From Psilocybe azurescens (Eukaryota; Basidiomycota; Agaricomycetes; Agaricales; Agrocybaceae), in NCBI GenBank assembly GCA_023853785.1, contig JAJIRX010000570.1, positions 248,001 to 312,000 of the forward strand: a DNA stretch of 64,000 nt. Reading direction: 5' to 3'. How positions within the stretch are numbered: position 1 is the stretch's first letter; each line of letters begins with the position of its first letter. Below are positions 10,246-22,788 of this stretch, one piece after another. The notes below the pieces were generated by a model. That model ran no database searches and was not told the origin of the DNA. It saw only the letters and a list, made by a program, of their open reading frames with translations. The position numbers and the translations under genes are program-made.

Positions 10246-11585
10246 GGAATATGTGGGGAGTGAGAAGTACTGTTAAAATGTTGATTGAGATGGAAAACTA
10301 AAAATATGTAGATGCCTAAAAATAGACTCGAAAGTTGGATACTTAGAACGAGAAACCCGTATATTAGGCATCTAGAACACAACGCAGAGTTGAAATTTTT
10401 CGAATGACAGTTACTTATATTATCCAGATAATAATAACGCGTATGATATCGCAATTCCCGCCAGAGACCAATTCAGTATATGACTACAGAACCACTGTCG
10501 GACGGACAATTTCGAATTATATTGCAGCAGTAAATATATGCCAACATGAATTGTCATGACTACAGATGCATACCCTCTGGCATGTGGTAAAAGACTCAAC
10601 GGAATATAAACTACGAGCTTATCCCTTATGAGAATAGACTCGGGGAAAGGACGACGAGATATCCGTGTCTACATGCATAGTGGAGCATGGGTCAAACACG
10701 ATGAATGAGCGCTAATCGATCTTTCACTGGGCAAGCGAATCTTACCCTTGCCAACGGACCCCACACTCAAAATGCACCAAAAATGCATACTTATTTTTTA
10801 AATCCTGTACTTTGCACCGAGATTGAAGTACTCGCGAGCAGGTACGACTTCTCGTGAAGCGACGCCACCACGTGTCTTGATCCCGTCGGTTTTCTCTACA
10901 CTGCGCTTGAAGTCGCACGACGACGACTACACAAACCCTTCGCATAGCTCACTCCTTACCCAATCTCAATCCTAGCATAGACAAAAATCCCACCACCCAT
11001 CACCGAAATTATCTTATATCCTAACATCTAACACACATAACTTAGATCCATTACAGGTAAAGTGGAACCTTTAGAAGTGCAAAAGGGGATCACCCTTCAG
11101 CACTTCCATCGACTTTGAGACGCTTATATCCCTTACAATATCTACTAGGCGCGATGCATCTCACTCGAGAGGACAATCCAGCACTATTTGGCCATCGCCC
11201 GAATATTTCCTTTTCTATTCCACTTGAGTCGACTGTTTTATTGAAGTGGGTCCCCGAACCTTTTATTATTATTCTTCAACTCAAAACATCAGTTCCATTG
11301 TGTTCTGAGTTTCTTAACAAAATAATCTACGTTGATGGGTACAAGAAATTACTGATGATTCTGGTGGAATACTACCATGTAGCGGATTTTGTAATAACTT
11401 TACATATACTTACTGCCTGATACATGGTGCTTGGGCCCACTTCAATGACCAAGACTACCTCTCCATTCCATAGGAAGCCGTCGTAGCGAAGCGAGAAACG
11501 AATAAAACCGGCCTCAAGTTACAGCTTGACCTAAACTTTGATATTAATTTGCTGGTGTAGTCGACAACGTGCCGAGAAGTGGACT

Positions 11586-14500
11586 TCAGGCTTTCCCCTC
11601 TGCCATTGCATATAGGGTTTTCCTGTCTCCACTTTCGTCGACCAAGGCCTTAAGCAAACCGCCTTCCCTTCTAAGCAGTGTCAATGGGCTATCGAACTCG
11701 GCCTGGAGTGAGTGTGAGCGCTCTGACTGAATAAGATAGCCATTTTAGAACCTACAATTCGGCCACTATCAAGAACCATCTGAATTATCGTTAGTAAGAA
11801 CACCTATACGCAATAAAAAAGCCTGGTAGGCTTACAATCTTATCTGCATCCATGATCGTCTGTAGTCGATGGGCTACAGTAATGACAGTCACATCGGAAG
11901 GTAATTGATGTCGCAAGGTCGTTTGTATCACGGAGTCGGTTGTGTAATCTAAAAAGAGGACATTTAAAATGTCAGCTTGTCATACTGCGAATAAACAGGG
12001 AGTATTCACCAATGGCAGAGGTAGCTAATCCGAAACGACCAAAGATTAGCACGCGGTACTTTGACATCGTTTTACATCGACGAACCTTCATCAAGAATTA
12101 AAACCTTGCTTCCTCTAACCATCGCACGAGCGAGAGCCAAGATCTGTCTTTGACCCACCGACAAGTTACTTCCCGCGCTAGCAATATTGCTATCGAGTGT
12201 AAGGCGCACTTCTCCAAGTTCTTCTTGAAGCGAAAATAGGCCGGCAGCTCGAAGAGCATCGTTCAAAACAGCGTCCCCGTGTTGGTCGAACGGGTCTAGA
12301 TTACGACGAAGACTTCCTGGAAAAACGATCGCCTATGCGTTAGATGAGCACTTTGGCTCCCAAATGCCTAAGACTCACCGCTCAGAAGCTCGGGCTACGG
12401 ATTGACCGGCCGTCAGACACAATGTATCCAAAGCCGATAAGCTTCACTCACAGTCTGAGGAATAATAGTGATATTTGATCTTACAGCATCCAGGTTGAGT
12501 TTGTTGGTAGATAGGCCGTCATAGTACACCGTTCCTTCAGTTAGTATACATCTTAGAAATGCTAGAGTCAACGAGCTCTACGGGAACCTTATTATAGCAT
12601 TCACGTAGCATCTGAGAGATATGGCGCCTCACCTTTCCACTCCCAGTTCTTCCGACTGTAAAGAACTCGTCAGACCCCGAACTAATTACAATGGAGATGT
12701 TAGCTACTCACCTATACCAATTCTTTCTCCCGATCTGATATGGAAGGATAGGTTGTGTAGAACATTCGGGCTTGTCTGAACAGTTCGAGGATACATTAGT
12801 ATTAGTCGTAGCAAAATATTTTGGATATAATACGTACCTGAGAATAGCGAGCAGAAAGATTTTCTACTTGGAGATCTCCCGAGGTTGGCCAAGCAGCTGG
12901 CGGCTTTCCATTCTCTGTTGGTTTCGGCTCGTGTTCTATGTCAATAAAGCCTTGAATGCGCTCCAAACTGATGAAAAGGTAAGAATTTACCACGCACTTG
13001 GCAAGATATTGCTTACTCGAAGGCTCACCTATTGGCTTGAACTTCAAAGTCGTTGAAAAATCTAACCCACCATAAAATAGTAGCACAGAAGTCGACAGCC
13101 AGGTTGAGAGAGAAGCCTGCATTGGCTGCGTTGAGGGAATGTCCGTATACTAGGTAAGATGCCAACGCCGCAGTGAATAAGTCTCCGAGGAGGTCGATCC
13201 GTACTCCAATCCACCGATTCAGGTTGTATGATATGCGTGCCATCCGGACATAGTGGTCGATGCGTCTCAATGATTCGACTTTCAAAGCGCGCTGTGCACC
13301 ATACGCGCGGATTGAAACTACTCTCGTCAGAGCCTTTCGATAAAAAGAGAAGGCGGTGACCATACCTATACCAGCAATGGCTGCGCTGAAGTGGGCCAAA
13401 AGGGGAGAACGAGCATTGCTATGATGCTGAGTGTCAATGATCTGCCCACGAGATTGAATATTGTTGTCACTTACCTCATTTCACGTTTAACAGATAGCTG
13501 GGCCTTCAAATAAACACTGGCAAGGTAAACCCCGAACGCTGCTACTGATAGGCTGGGGAATATAAAAACTGGCGTGAAGATGACAATGATACCGATCTTC
13601 GTGAACATGGAAATCGCCATTTCAGTCAGATCAAAGAATGCGTCAGGAATAACCCCATCGATGGCACGTATGTCCTGGGTGCATCTTGCAATGATTCTCC
13701 CTGTGGGAGTTTCGTCCAGCCATCTGGAGGACGAGAGGTAAGTTGAGTAATTGATACTTGAAATGAAAGTAATATAGACTTACCGTAACGTACTAGACAG
13801 AACGGAGTCGATCAAGGATGCATTGATGATTCTCGAGGCTCTCATCGTCCCATAGATGTAGAAGACATACGCCGCCGAAAATAGAACGATTGCCGTTAAC
13901 AGAAGAAGAGTGTACAATGTCAAGAAGCTCATGCCATAGTATTAGCTGACATTAGCCTCCAAATTTTCGAGAAAAACATACTAAACGTCGTTGACCTCTG
14001 ACGGTGCACGTCCTTCGTACTGAGTGCCCCAATATCCGAGGAACCAAACTTGAAAAGTCGTGACCCAGTCTGTTATAAGGAATCCGGATAACCAGATGGA
14101 ATAGAATATAAATGGGTAGTCTCCTCCCAATCCAGACAGGAATAGCTTCAGGGACCTCCATGTTATGTGCCCTTCAACGATTTCTTCCTTCATGACGAGT
14201 TTACCTTCATTTCCGACGTCCTTCTTCGGAGAGGGAGATTCATCGTAATTGTCCATCATGTTCATTACTGAATCGTCTATCTCCAACTGCTTCTCCAGAT
14301 TAGTGTCGTGCATTGAAGATGAATCCATGTCATTTTCTTGAGTCTGGATTGAGCCGTCCTGACCAAGGGAAATGATAAACTTGGAAATTGGAGTAGCTAG
14401 AGCCACATTATGCGTCTAAAGGGTCCGGCTACACTCAATACAAGGGGAACATGGAGAGAAAACTGGGACTGACGACAAGCAAGACAGTGCGTCCTTTGAT

Positions 14501-17500
14501 CAAATCTCCTCGGAAACATTGATCGATGATCCAAGATGAGCTACAGACGAGTTCATTAGCCCTAATCGCCTTCAATGATGAAGAGTAAGCTCATACGTAT
14601 GTACATCCAGGGCTGCTAGTATGTCGTCCAACAAGAGAATGTTCGCCTGTGAGTACACTGCCCGTGCTAAAGTTATGCGGGCCTAGTGATGAATAGTCAT
14701 TAGTATGTGGTGATGTACCGAAAATAAGTGCCTTGCTTTCTGGCCACCGCTAATACGCGAGGTCAGAATATGCCGAGAAACTATAGTGGAAAATAAGACG
14801 AACCTTAAAGTGAGTCCCTTCTCGCCAATCTCGGTAGCGTCCCCTGCCTCGAACAGTTCCAAATCCCTCTCCAGAGCGCACTGACGAATCACTTCCAACA
14901 AACAATAACATATCAGTAAGTTGTGGAGCCCAACACGCCATCTAATCGCACCCACCTTTTTGTAGCGCGCCTCATCATACGGAGACCCAAACAAGATATT
15001 ATCCCGGATGGTTTCATTTTGCACCCATGATTCCTGAGCTGCATATGCAACACCGTCATCTCGTGGAAGATTGAACCAGGAACTGGGCTTGGAGCGAATG
15101 AAATGCATCTCGCCTAGCACAGGAAAAAAAAATTCAGCCATTACTGCTCTGCACAGAAGTAAGGATTTAAAACAGACCAAGCAGCGCCATCAACAGAGAA
15201 GTTTTCCCGAGCCCCTACAAGACGTGAGATGTAAGTGATGCGTACTGCCAGAAAGTAAAAGCTTCTTACGTTGGGCCAACTATGAGATTAACGCAGTTTG
15301 GTTTAAAAAACAACTCTCCATTAACCCGAAGCCTGAAGGAGCGACTGCTCGGTGTGAGGGTGCCATCTTGAGGCCCTAGCGACCATGCGAAGGTCGCATC
15401 CTTGAAGCCTATCACATCCTTATCAAGGCTTTCTGGAATGGGTACTTGCGCGTCTGAGAATGAATCCAAGAGTTCCGACTCCTTGAGGAACTCATCCATA
15501 CGATCCAACGATACTTTCCCTGTGGGGAGTATGCTAGAATTAGAACCCATTCCCAAACACTGGTCAAATGTTGAAACACGAACCTTGAATGATTGTTGTA
15601 ACCTGATACGATATCCTATTGAGCTGAAGTCTCAGAATATTAAACACTGTGATACTCGAAAAGATTTTCGACGCTAAGAAATGCAGACTCAGACAGGTTT
15701 TTTCACGTTGGAGACAGTGCGTCTGGCTCACGTGTAAGATTCTCCTTCATGATAATGGTATAAGCCGCGTAGGTGGTCACCATTGTAATCGTCGGTATAA
15801 CATGGCTGTACAAAAATAAGCACCGTAGCTGTTCAGTCAACGTGTACCATGGTGACATACTTCACAATTGCATTAACTGCATTCAACAACTGAACAACGT
15901 TTAGTGACTGGGCGATCTCTTGAGCAATCTCAAAAATACCTTGAGTTCCCAGAGAGACGAAAGCTCGTCATCTCGTTTCTCCTTAATTCTCTTCGACATC
16001 TTTGCTTCCCAACCAAACAGTTTGACCATCCGCATGACGTTCACAGCTATACCAGGTATGAAATTTTATCGAACCAGCATAGTACAGCCATATCCTACCT
16101 TCAGTTACGTCCTGAATCCGAGCGTCGGTCTGTTGAACATGTTGGCTATAATCACGCTTCGAGTATTAATTGTAGTTGCACCGTACCTTCTCCATTCGGA
16201 TCCTCTGGACACTCTGTATCATCTTGGCGATATATCCTGGTAATGGGAAAAGGACGACCATCGCTCCAAGGCCAACGAATGCACTATCATGACAACATGA
16301 GTCAATTTGACCTCTAACCTAACTGCAAAAGACTCGCCTCCATCCTAGCAGCTGATACAAGAAGATGACACAAAATGTAACTTGCAATGGTACAGATATA
16401 ACTAAAGACAAATCAGTCGAGGAAGTACAAATCACGATGGGCCGAAGACTTCACCACTTACTCAGAAGAATGAAGTCCCGAGCTTCGACGATATTATTCA
16501 AGTCTGTCGTTACTAGGTTGTTGATCTTCCCAACCATATTCGCATCGTTCAACTTTTCCTTTGTGATTTCGACAGACGGCGGCCTTGATCCAGACGATCT
16601 GCTCTTCGTATTTTGTTTCGCTACTGCTGGCCCTGTAATCGTCGCTTCTGAGGTCGTCGGGGAGACCGGATGTGGTAAGGCGTTGTCCACTTCATCAACA
16701 ATGTCCGCCGCTGAAATTTCGACAAAAGATGAGTGAGCAGAAGCACCAATACCGGGATCCAAGCCAGACTCCGTTGTAGCATCAGAGGTTTCTGCTTTGA
16801 GGCGTATGCGAAGACTGTGCTCAAACACCAACTGGGTTAATAGGCCCTCGGTGCGAACAAGAGTCCTTGTGGCAATGAAGTTATACCACTGGAACGCGAT
16901 CGACCTAAAGAAAGGCCCACAGAAAAGGCATAGGATCCAGAACCAAGGCCGAACAAAGGCACCTTCCCCTTGGGTCTCGAGATATCTATAGGGCGTCAGC
17001 GTATATTAATTGTCAGCGTCGAGACACCACTGACTTTAGAAGACGATTGACGGCTATCGGTGAAAGAAACTGGAAGACTCCCTGAAGGATGGTAGTGAAG
17101 ATTATGATTATATATTCCTTCCCTGGGTATCTGGTATTCAAAATGTGCAAGCGATCCAAAAGTGGAATACTTACGAAAAACGCGCATCAAGCCATAAAAT
17201 ATATGCTGCCGCTTAGCACCTTGGAACTCATCTAAATGCTAAAGGGTAAAAGGAGATTAGAAGGCTCTACAGAAGCGGGAACGAATCAAGAAAACGTACC
17301 GGAAATGCGAATTGGGTTAGATGTCTCGAGTAATCGGAATCCGATAAAGGCGGTATTTGGTCGTATTGCAAGTGGGACACACGATATCCCAAAAAGATGA
17401 TAGGATCAAGATAGGTATACATGTACAGTGCGAAGAGAGAGCAGGTCTGCTCGTCATTCGGTACAGGCATGGGATCCTGTGAAGAGAGGGGTGAGTTACT

Positions 17501-18352
17501 GGACGTCCCCGTAAGCAATGGGAGCTTGCCTTCGGATCGACGGGTACATAGCGACGAGGGATGAATAGCGGAATGACTATTGCAGTTAAGGTGAGGATCA
17601 TTATTCGGATCCACAAGAGCTTGCCGTCTGCTGCATCTATCGGGGTTTCCTTGAAAGTTGCCAACTGCCAGATATCTCTGGCAACATACACTCCAAGTGT
17701 CACAAGGAGGAGAACAATATTGTATCTTGTCGCCAGAAGGCCCCATTTATTGACAGCGAGAGACGCAACGGCCAGGATAGAGGAGTAAAGCTGATCGAAA
17801 CAGTGAGAAACAGAATATTTGCTAGTATGGGAGCACTCACGAATGTAAGAAGCATATAAAACTCCGGGCAGTGAGAAAATAGGGGAAATAGCGTCGAACC
17901 AAGACGCTTTTGTTCATCGCTGCAGGCATATAGTGACCATATCGAAATTCCCGACAAAGCAAAACAGCCAACAAGACGTGCCAAATGATAAACAAAGATC
18001 GTCCTGCCTCCTAATTCGCGAATGCGCCCTGGATGAATCCTCGACACTCAAATGACATAGGAACACTCGGAGTCGTTGTATGTGCAGGGACTGCTGGTTC
18101 TCGACGAAGTAGGATGAGTACATGGACAATCTGGGCGCATATAAAGAGCACCGCCAGAAGGAACGGGATAACAAAAGAATCCTGCAAAATCCTGCCAATT
18201 GAAAGAAAGCCCGCGATTTCAATATCAGAGATAGCGAGTGTAGAGGGGGTTAAATGGGGTACTTACAGCGGATATAATCCTCCTTGTTTCAACGAAAAGG
18301 CGTCACCGATACTATCGAATGGGTATTGCCACCCCCAGCTGGAGACAAGCAT
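11586..18352 (-). CDS. ABCC (MRP-type) full-length ABC transporter, copy 1; one frameshift
   Basis: A many-exon gene for a membrane efflux pump with a TMD0 (exons from 18352, 18191 and about 17800 carry five likely helices), then TMD1-NBD1-TMD2-NBD2. NBD1 has Walker A split by an intron (VGPT then GSGKTSLL, about 15270-15195) and SGGQK near 14760. NBD2 has Walker A VGRTGSGK on a 23-nt exon (12655-12633), LSVGQRQ, LILDE and the ATSAI D-loop on a 15-nt exon (12024-12010). It ends with YAMAEGKA before the TGA at 11588-11586. The start is chosen by match to copy 2 (exon 1 is 86 nt in both). One base is missing in CCC at 18029-18027, giving an in-frame TAG at 18013-18011; otherwise intact. The substrate is unknown; MRP pumps export conjugates and xenobiotics. 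Confidence 0.88.
12010..12024 (-). other. 15-nt microexon of ABCC copy 1 (ATSAI, after Walker B)
   Basis: CTACCTCTGCCATTG is bounded by AG and GT. The preceding exon must end at GAT GAA G (donor GTTCGT) to give DEATSAI. The same 15-nt exon occurs in copy 2 at 61342-61356. Confidence 0.75.
12633..12655 (-). other. 23-nt microexon carrying NBD2 Walker A, ABCC copy 1
   Basis: TCGGAAGAACTGGGAGTGGAAAG sits between an acceptor CAG and a donor GTGAGG, and encodes VGRTGSGK when joined. The same exon boundaries are present in copy 2 at 60725-60747. Confidence 0.8.
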
Positions 18353-19304
18353 AGCTGCAGAGAACGAAATGGGTCTGGGCAATTTGCCAACTGTGGTTGT
18401 GGGGGTATGAGTTCTACTGAAAGTAATAAGAACATATTTTCATCCGATTCCGCTCGGAATTCCTGAACCGAATGCCTGCTGAAGCGATAGACAGGCATCC
18501 TGAATGGAGTGTAATATTTCCAGAAAAGACGCCTTGGTGATCAGGGTAGCGAAAAGAGCTTAGAGTGCACTATGATTGGCTGCCTGATCAACCGTCTGTA
18601 ATCGGGTTCTGCCGGCGTGGGCCTGAGTGGACTACCAAGCTGCTTTGCTTAGAACTCAGAACGACCATCCACATTACATTCGTGGTCCACAAAACTCTTG
18701 CACCAAAAGCTGGCCAACAAAACGCCCATGGTATTCACTTTATCGTTGTGCTTCATGTATTAAATTATCTTTATTTAAAGTTGATTAAACTAATAATGAC
18801 ATGCGTCAGTGATGGCTCCATTTCATTTACTTCTAGTCTTATCAATGCCTCTATTCGCATCGTATAGAAGGGTGTAAGTATAGAATCAATTGACTTTTCC
18901 GAAGCTTCGCCGTATGACATATCATTATTATAATATTAACCCTGATCCGACTACACCATCATTGAGTCTCCGAGCTGCTATTTTCGGGGCAGCTGAGGGC
19001 ACCGAGCACACATAGAACGTGCGTGAATACCCACTCTTCTGACGAACTAAGAACTTCATTCAACGATGCCGCAGGCAATTAAAATCAATACGGACACGGT
19101 AACCGGAACGTGTGGTATAAACATCTCACAATTGCTTGCATTGCACGCCGGAACCGATATCCGTACAATTTAACCAACATCCGAGGCCAGTATACGATGC
19201 TCATCTATTTTTTTAGAATCCGCGTCGGCAACTGCGCCCCAGTCTTTCCTGTTGGATCCACCCTATCAAATGCAGAGCGCGAGCATTGGCCCACGCCGAC
19301 TCCT
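18353..19304. other. Intergenic region between ABCC copy 1 and the MYND gene
   Basis: Contains the divergent upstream region of the transporter and the downstream region of the MYND gene. I see no conserved coding frame. A short stretch at 19159-19199 closely matches 32018-32062 (see the repeat entries). Confidence 0.5.
19159..19199. repeat. Dispersed short repeat, copy 1
   Basis: The core CAATTTAACCAAC followed by RTCCGAGGYCAG is shared with 32018-32062 at roughly 85-90% identity, in the same orientation. Confidence 0.6.
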
Positions 19305-20956
19305 CTACTCAAAAGCTCCTCGAAACTGCTGCTCACGCCGATTCCTCGGACTCTTGCCCTTCTTGAATCTCCTCGACCACTTGTTAATCCTTTTGATGAT
19401 CCTCTCTTTCTCATCGCCGGTATATTCCATCATACTCTTCTCATCCGGGTCCATATCAGGCGCTATTCTCGGTTTCTTCGGGAATTTCAAATACTCCCTA
19501 TTAACGACATTGGTGTGGATGAACTTGACAGCATCCGGGAGGAAATCAAGCATCGTCTCTCTATCCCAGCGCGTGCACTCTCTACCTGTGATCTCGTTCA
19601 TTAGCACGAATATATTCACAATGTCAGTATTTTGATCGTTCCACTGTGCGATCTCATGCACCCTCTTATTCCGGAGGATGGAAAACCGTTTTCGGAGCTT
19701 GAAGTTCAAGGCCTCGATCCCGCCTTCCCGTTCGTATTCCCTCCCGTAAAGATTCCGGGCACGGCTTCGTGGTGCGGGATTCCACTGCTGCAGTAAGGCG
19801 CGGCGTCGACCAGGATACAGTTGTTGAATGCGTACATCCCGAAGTCGATGTACCACTCATTGCCCGAGAGCGTCTGGATATATATCCTATAGTGATCCTC
19901 TGGATCCTGCCCCATTCTGTATTTTTCTCCTGTCTCGCCAGAAACACCAGCATCAGCACCAGCATCAGCGTCAGATGAATACCAGTACGCGAGTCTGTCC
20001 TTATCGGGGACGTACACCGAGCCCAGCACGAGCCCAAAGTCGGATATCGGCGAGCTCCCACACGTCAACCGCACCCTTCGCCTGCCCGTAGCCTGCAGCG
20101 TCTCGTCCTCGTCCTCCCAGTCAGGTATCGCCGTCGTCGTGTACATCGCAGACACCAGCGCCAGGCATATCGCGAGATACACAGGCAGCAGCAGGCCCTC
20201 GTTCGCAATGCGGCGCTGGAGCTTGTACCTTACCGCTTCGGAAACAGCGGATGGCCACCATGTCTCTGGCTGGACGAGTTCGGTGGGCTTTGCACCGAGC
20301 ACGACGGGTTTCGCGCGGATACCGTTGGGGAAGGTGAAGGGGTGTGTCCCGGACAGTGGATTTTGATTCAGAGAGGATGAGGAGGAAGGGGACAAGGGCG
20401 TACTCCCGCTCGGGTTGAGGATGGGGTGGTATTCGTTGTACGGGTTGGGGGAGTTGGCGATGAGGTGAGTGAGTGCGGGGTGCGAGTCAAAGTTGGTGTC
20501 TTCCCGGAACTGGGCGGCGAGGACGGCGAGGAAGGGCCAGAAGGACTCGATATCGACGCGATCGGTTTTGTCTTTGCCTATATGAGTTTGCGGCACGATA
20601 TATTCGCTCGACAGTGAGTTATTCCGATCATAGGAGTGGACTCACCACAGTATTGGCTCTTGTGTTGTTTCCAGTCTTGTTGTTGGCATTGGGCCGAGCA
20701 GTAGACGACCTAGAGGTAGAAATGGTCGTCGAGGTGTGTAACATGAACACACAGCGGGTACGTTTGATTTAGGATAAGTGGTCTGAAGACTCACCTCAGC
20801 ACAGTATTGGCACCATCGTAGTTGCGTTTCCCGTCCCGTTTTATTGCACACACTGCAGGATTCGAGTTTGGATAGGGGCAGAAAGATTCGAGGTGGTAAT
20901 TTGGACTTTGAGGCAAGTCTATCTGGATGCTTTGCGAGGGATGCGAAGGAAGCCAT
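19305..20956 (-). CDS. MYND-type zinc-finger protein, copy 1; one frameshift
   Basis: Three exons: 20956-20795, 20709-20646 and 20577 to 19305. The MYND finger spans the first two introns: CSVCNKTGRETQLRWCQYC, then YCSAQCQQQDWKQHKSQYC. MYND fingers bind proline-rich partners. The remaining 350 or so residues are an uncharacterised domain shared with the gene at 62385-63949 (for example GRRRVRLT, RMGQDPEDHYRIYI and GNEWYIDFGMYAFN). Compared with that paralogue, one base is missing in the AAA run at 19748-19750: the frame changes just before YGREYEREGG and remains conserved to the stop. It ends about 15 residues earlier than the paralogue. Its 5' region is partly duplicated at 26831-27245. Confidence 0.85.
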
Positions 20957-21570
20957 TCGTTCCGTGTGCTCAAGATGTCTAGTAGATCAGCGAGATTTTT
21001 CGTGCTGTTGAGTATGTTGAATAGACCAAAGCAAACAGGTAAAAACCGTGAGATTGGGAGGTAAACGAACAATGTAAATACTTTTACTTATATACTGTAA
21101 ATTACATTTTATGCTAACTAAATTGGCTCTGTAACGGAGAATTCAATCCACATAAAAATCCTACATACTTGTGGCGGCGCATTCAGCGCACACGGGATCA
21201 CGGGAAATGGAGCCGTTTGATTCCCAGATTCCAACAGAGTAAAGAACAAGGGTGATTAGGGGATTGGAGTTGGGATCTGTTTGGTAAAATTGGTTTATCT
21301 CTCACGTGGTCGTTGGTCCGTGGCCTCATTGACATTTTTAGCGTTCAAGCGCTCATCACCGACATAGATCGACATATTGCATACTCGGACTACGTGTCAT
21401 TTGGCGCTTATCATCGATATTCGACATTCGCAATCAGTATTAGTCACCATATTTAAGTACTTACTACACGTCTAATCTCCGAAAAGAAGCCAGCACAGTG
21501 ACAGTACAAACATACTTTTTTCAACTCTCGTCAATTTCGACAGCTCTTTGTACTTTGACTCTGACACAAC
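20957..21570 (-). promoter_or_regulatory. 5' region of MYND copy 1 (duplicated at 26.8-27.2 kb)
   Basis: Non-coding upstream sequence. Blocks such as CAAGTACTTACTACACGTCTAATC and AGCCAGCACA...GTGACAGTACAAACATAC (about 21440-21515) recur in order at 27095-27175, as do CTCTCACGTGG and the first codons. It abuts the truncated CPSF6-like half at about 21.6 kb. The shared blocks probably include the promoter. Confidence 0.6.
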
Positions 21571-21609
21571 TAAGCAAGTTAGTAAATGGGAATAGAGAAT
21601 GAAATGGAT

Positions 21610-22412
21610 AGAAACGATACCTGTTGGAAGGGTGCGGAAGGGATTGCTTTGTGCAAAGCTTGCGATTGTGACCGATGCGCGATGGTTTTGGAGTCACTGA
21701 CGAGGTACCAGGGATCGTTAGTCAAGTTCGAAATCGAATCTAGAAATGAGAGTATTCACTTATTATTAAACCATGTTTTTAGCTCGGCTGCAGCCTGGGG
21801 ATTATGACATTCAATAAACGCAATACTAAAACACATTGGTCAACGAAGAACAAATGCCGATGGAAAGAGAGAAAATACCTTTACCCTTCCCGTTGACTTT
21901 ATGCTCAGAGAAAGTGGTGTCACTATTGTCGATGTTGACTCCACAGTTCAGGGCTATCTGTCGAAGATCTTCATCTGTCGTCCACTGAATGTTTCCTAAC
22001 GAACACAATGTGTTAGAACAGAAGACACATTAAAAGTACAGCAAAACACAATGGAACCATTGTAAATCCCCTATACTGTATATAGCGCATGGTATCCGGG
22101 CATGGTTTGCGCTATGTACTGCGCTCCCTGCATCTGCATCGCATGAAGTTTCCGTTGGTCGCAGCTTGTCCATGCTCACTTCCTCCTGTACCGCTGTTCG
22201 ACCGGGAGTTGCGATATGAAATCCTTGTTCGTCTTCCCTGTCGCCCTGTCGCTTGTCCCTGTTCATGGGTTCGGTGTTGGACACGTGCGTCTGCACCTGT
22301 TCTTCCGTGGTCATAGCGCCGTCGTCCTGTGAAAAGTTCAACAAAACAACTCCAAGGCGCGCCTCGTGATCGCCGTTGTAGCTATCGACTTGCTGGCTGG
22401 CTGGTATGATAT
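21610..22412 (-). pseudogene. 5' half of a CPSF6-like (cleavage factor Im 68 kDa) RRM gene
   Basis: Minus-strand exons give an acidic N-terminus (DIIPASQQVDSYNGDHEARL and MTTEEQVQTHVSN), then an RRM of the CPSF6/CFIm68 type: [47 protein letters not shown], and the downstream NHRASVTIASFAQSNPFRTL. CPSF6 works with CFIm25 in poly(A)-site choice. The coding sense stops near 21610, immediately before the 5' region of the MYND gene, so the C-terminal part is absent here. A Gly/Arg-rich tail fitting the missing half lies at 26136-26830. The exon phase around ALYT/GNIQ is unclear, consistent with decay. Confidence 0.65.
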
Positions 22413-22788
22413 CCTGTATAGTCTGGTATCGTTAGAAGTGATATGGAATGTCGAGCTGGTGTGGGGTGTAGAACATTGCACAAAACAACGGATCTGTTCT
22501 TGTTTGATCCGGTGGCGGATTTTCATGACTTGACACCTTGGTTGCACTTCGAGGCCGTTGCCTCAACCAAAGTTCGCCATCATTCATAACTTAAATTGTA
22601 GCAGGTAAGGTGCGTAGTTCCAATAGTCTGATACACGACTATATCTAGCGATGAATTTCAAGCAGCTTCAAGTTGAACATTTGACTACGATTGCAATAAG
22701 TTGGTCCCGGTGCCATAACGCTACTAAGCTTTGTAACATCTGGACTGAAGGAACACGCGCTCGGCTGTGTCATAGGATGAGTTCTCCC

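Noticed and set aside
10053..10301. 82-codon plus-strand frame rich in Pro/Ser/Phe
   Set aside because: It is the translation of the ATTCCC-type simple repeat.
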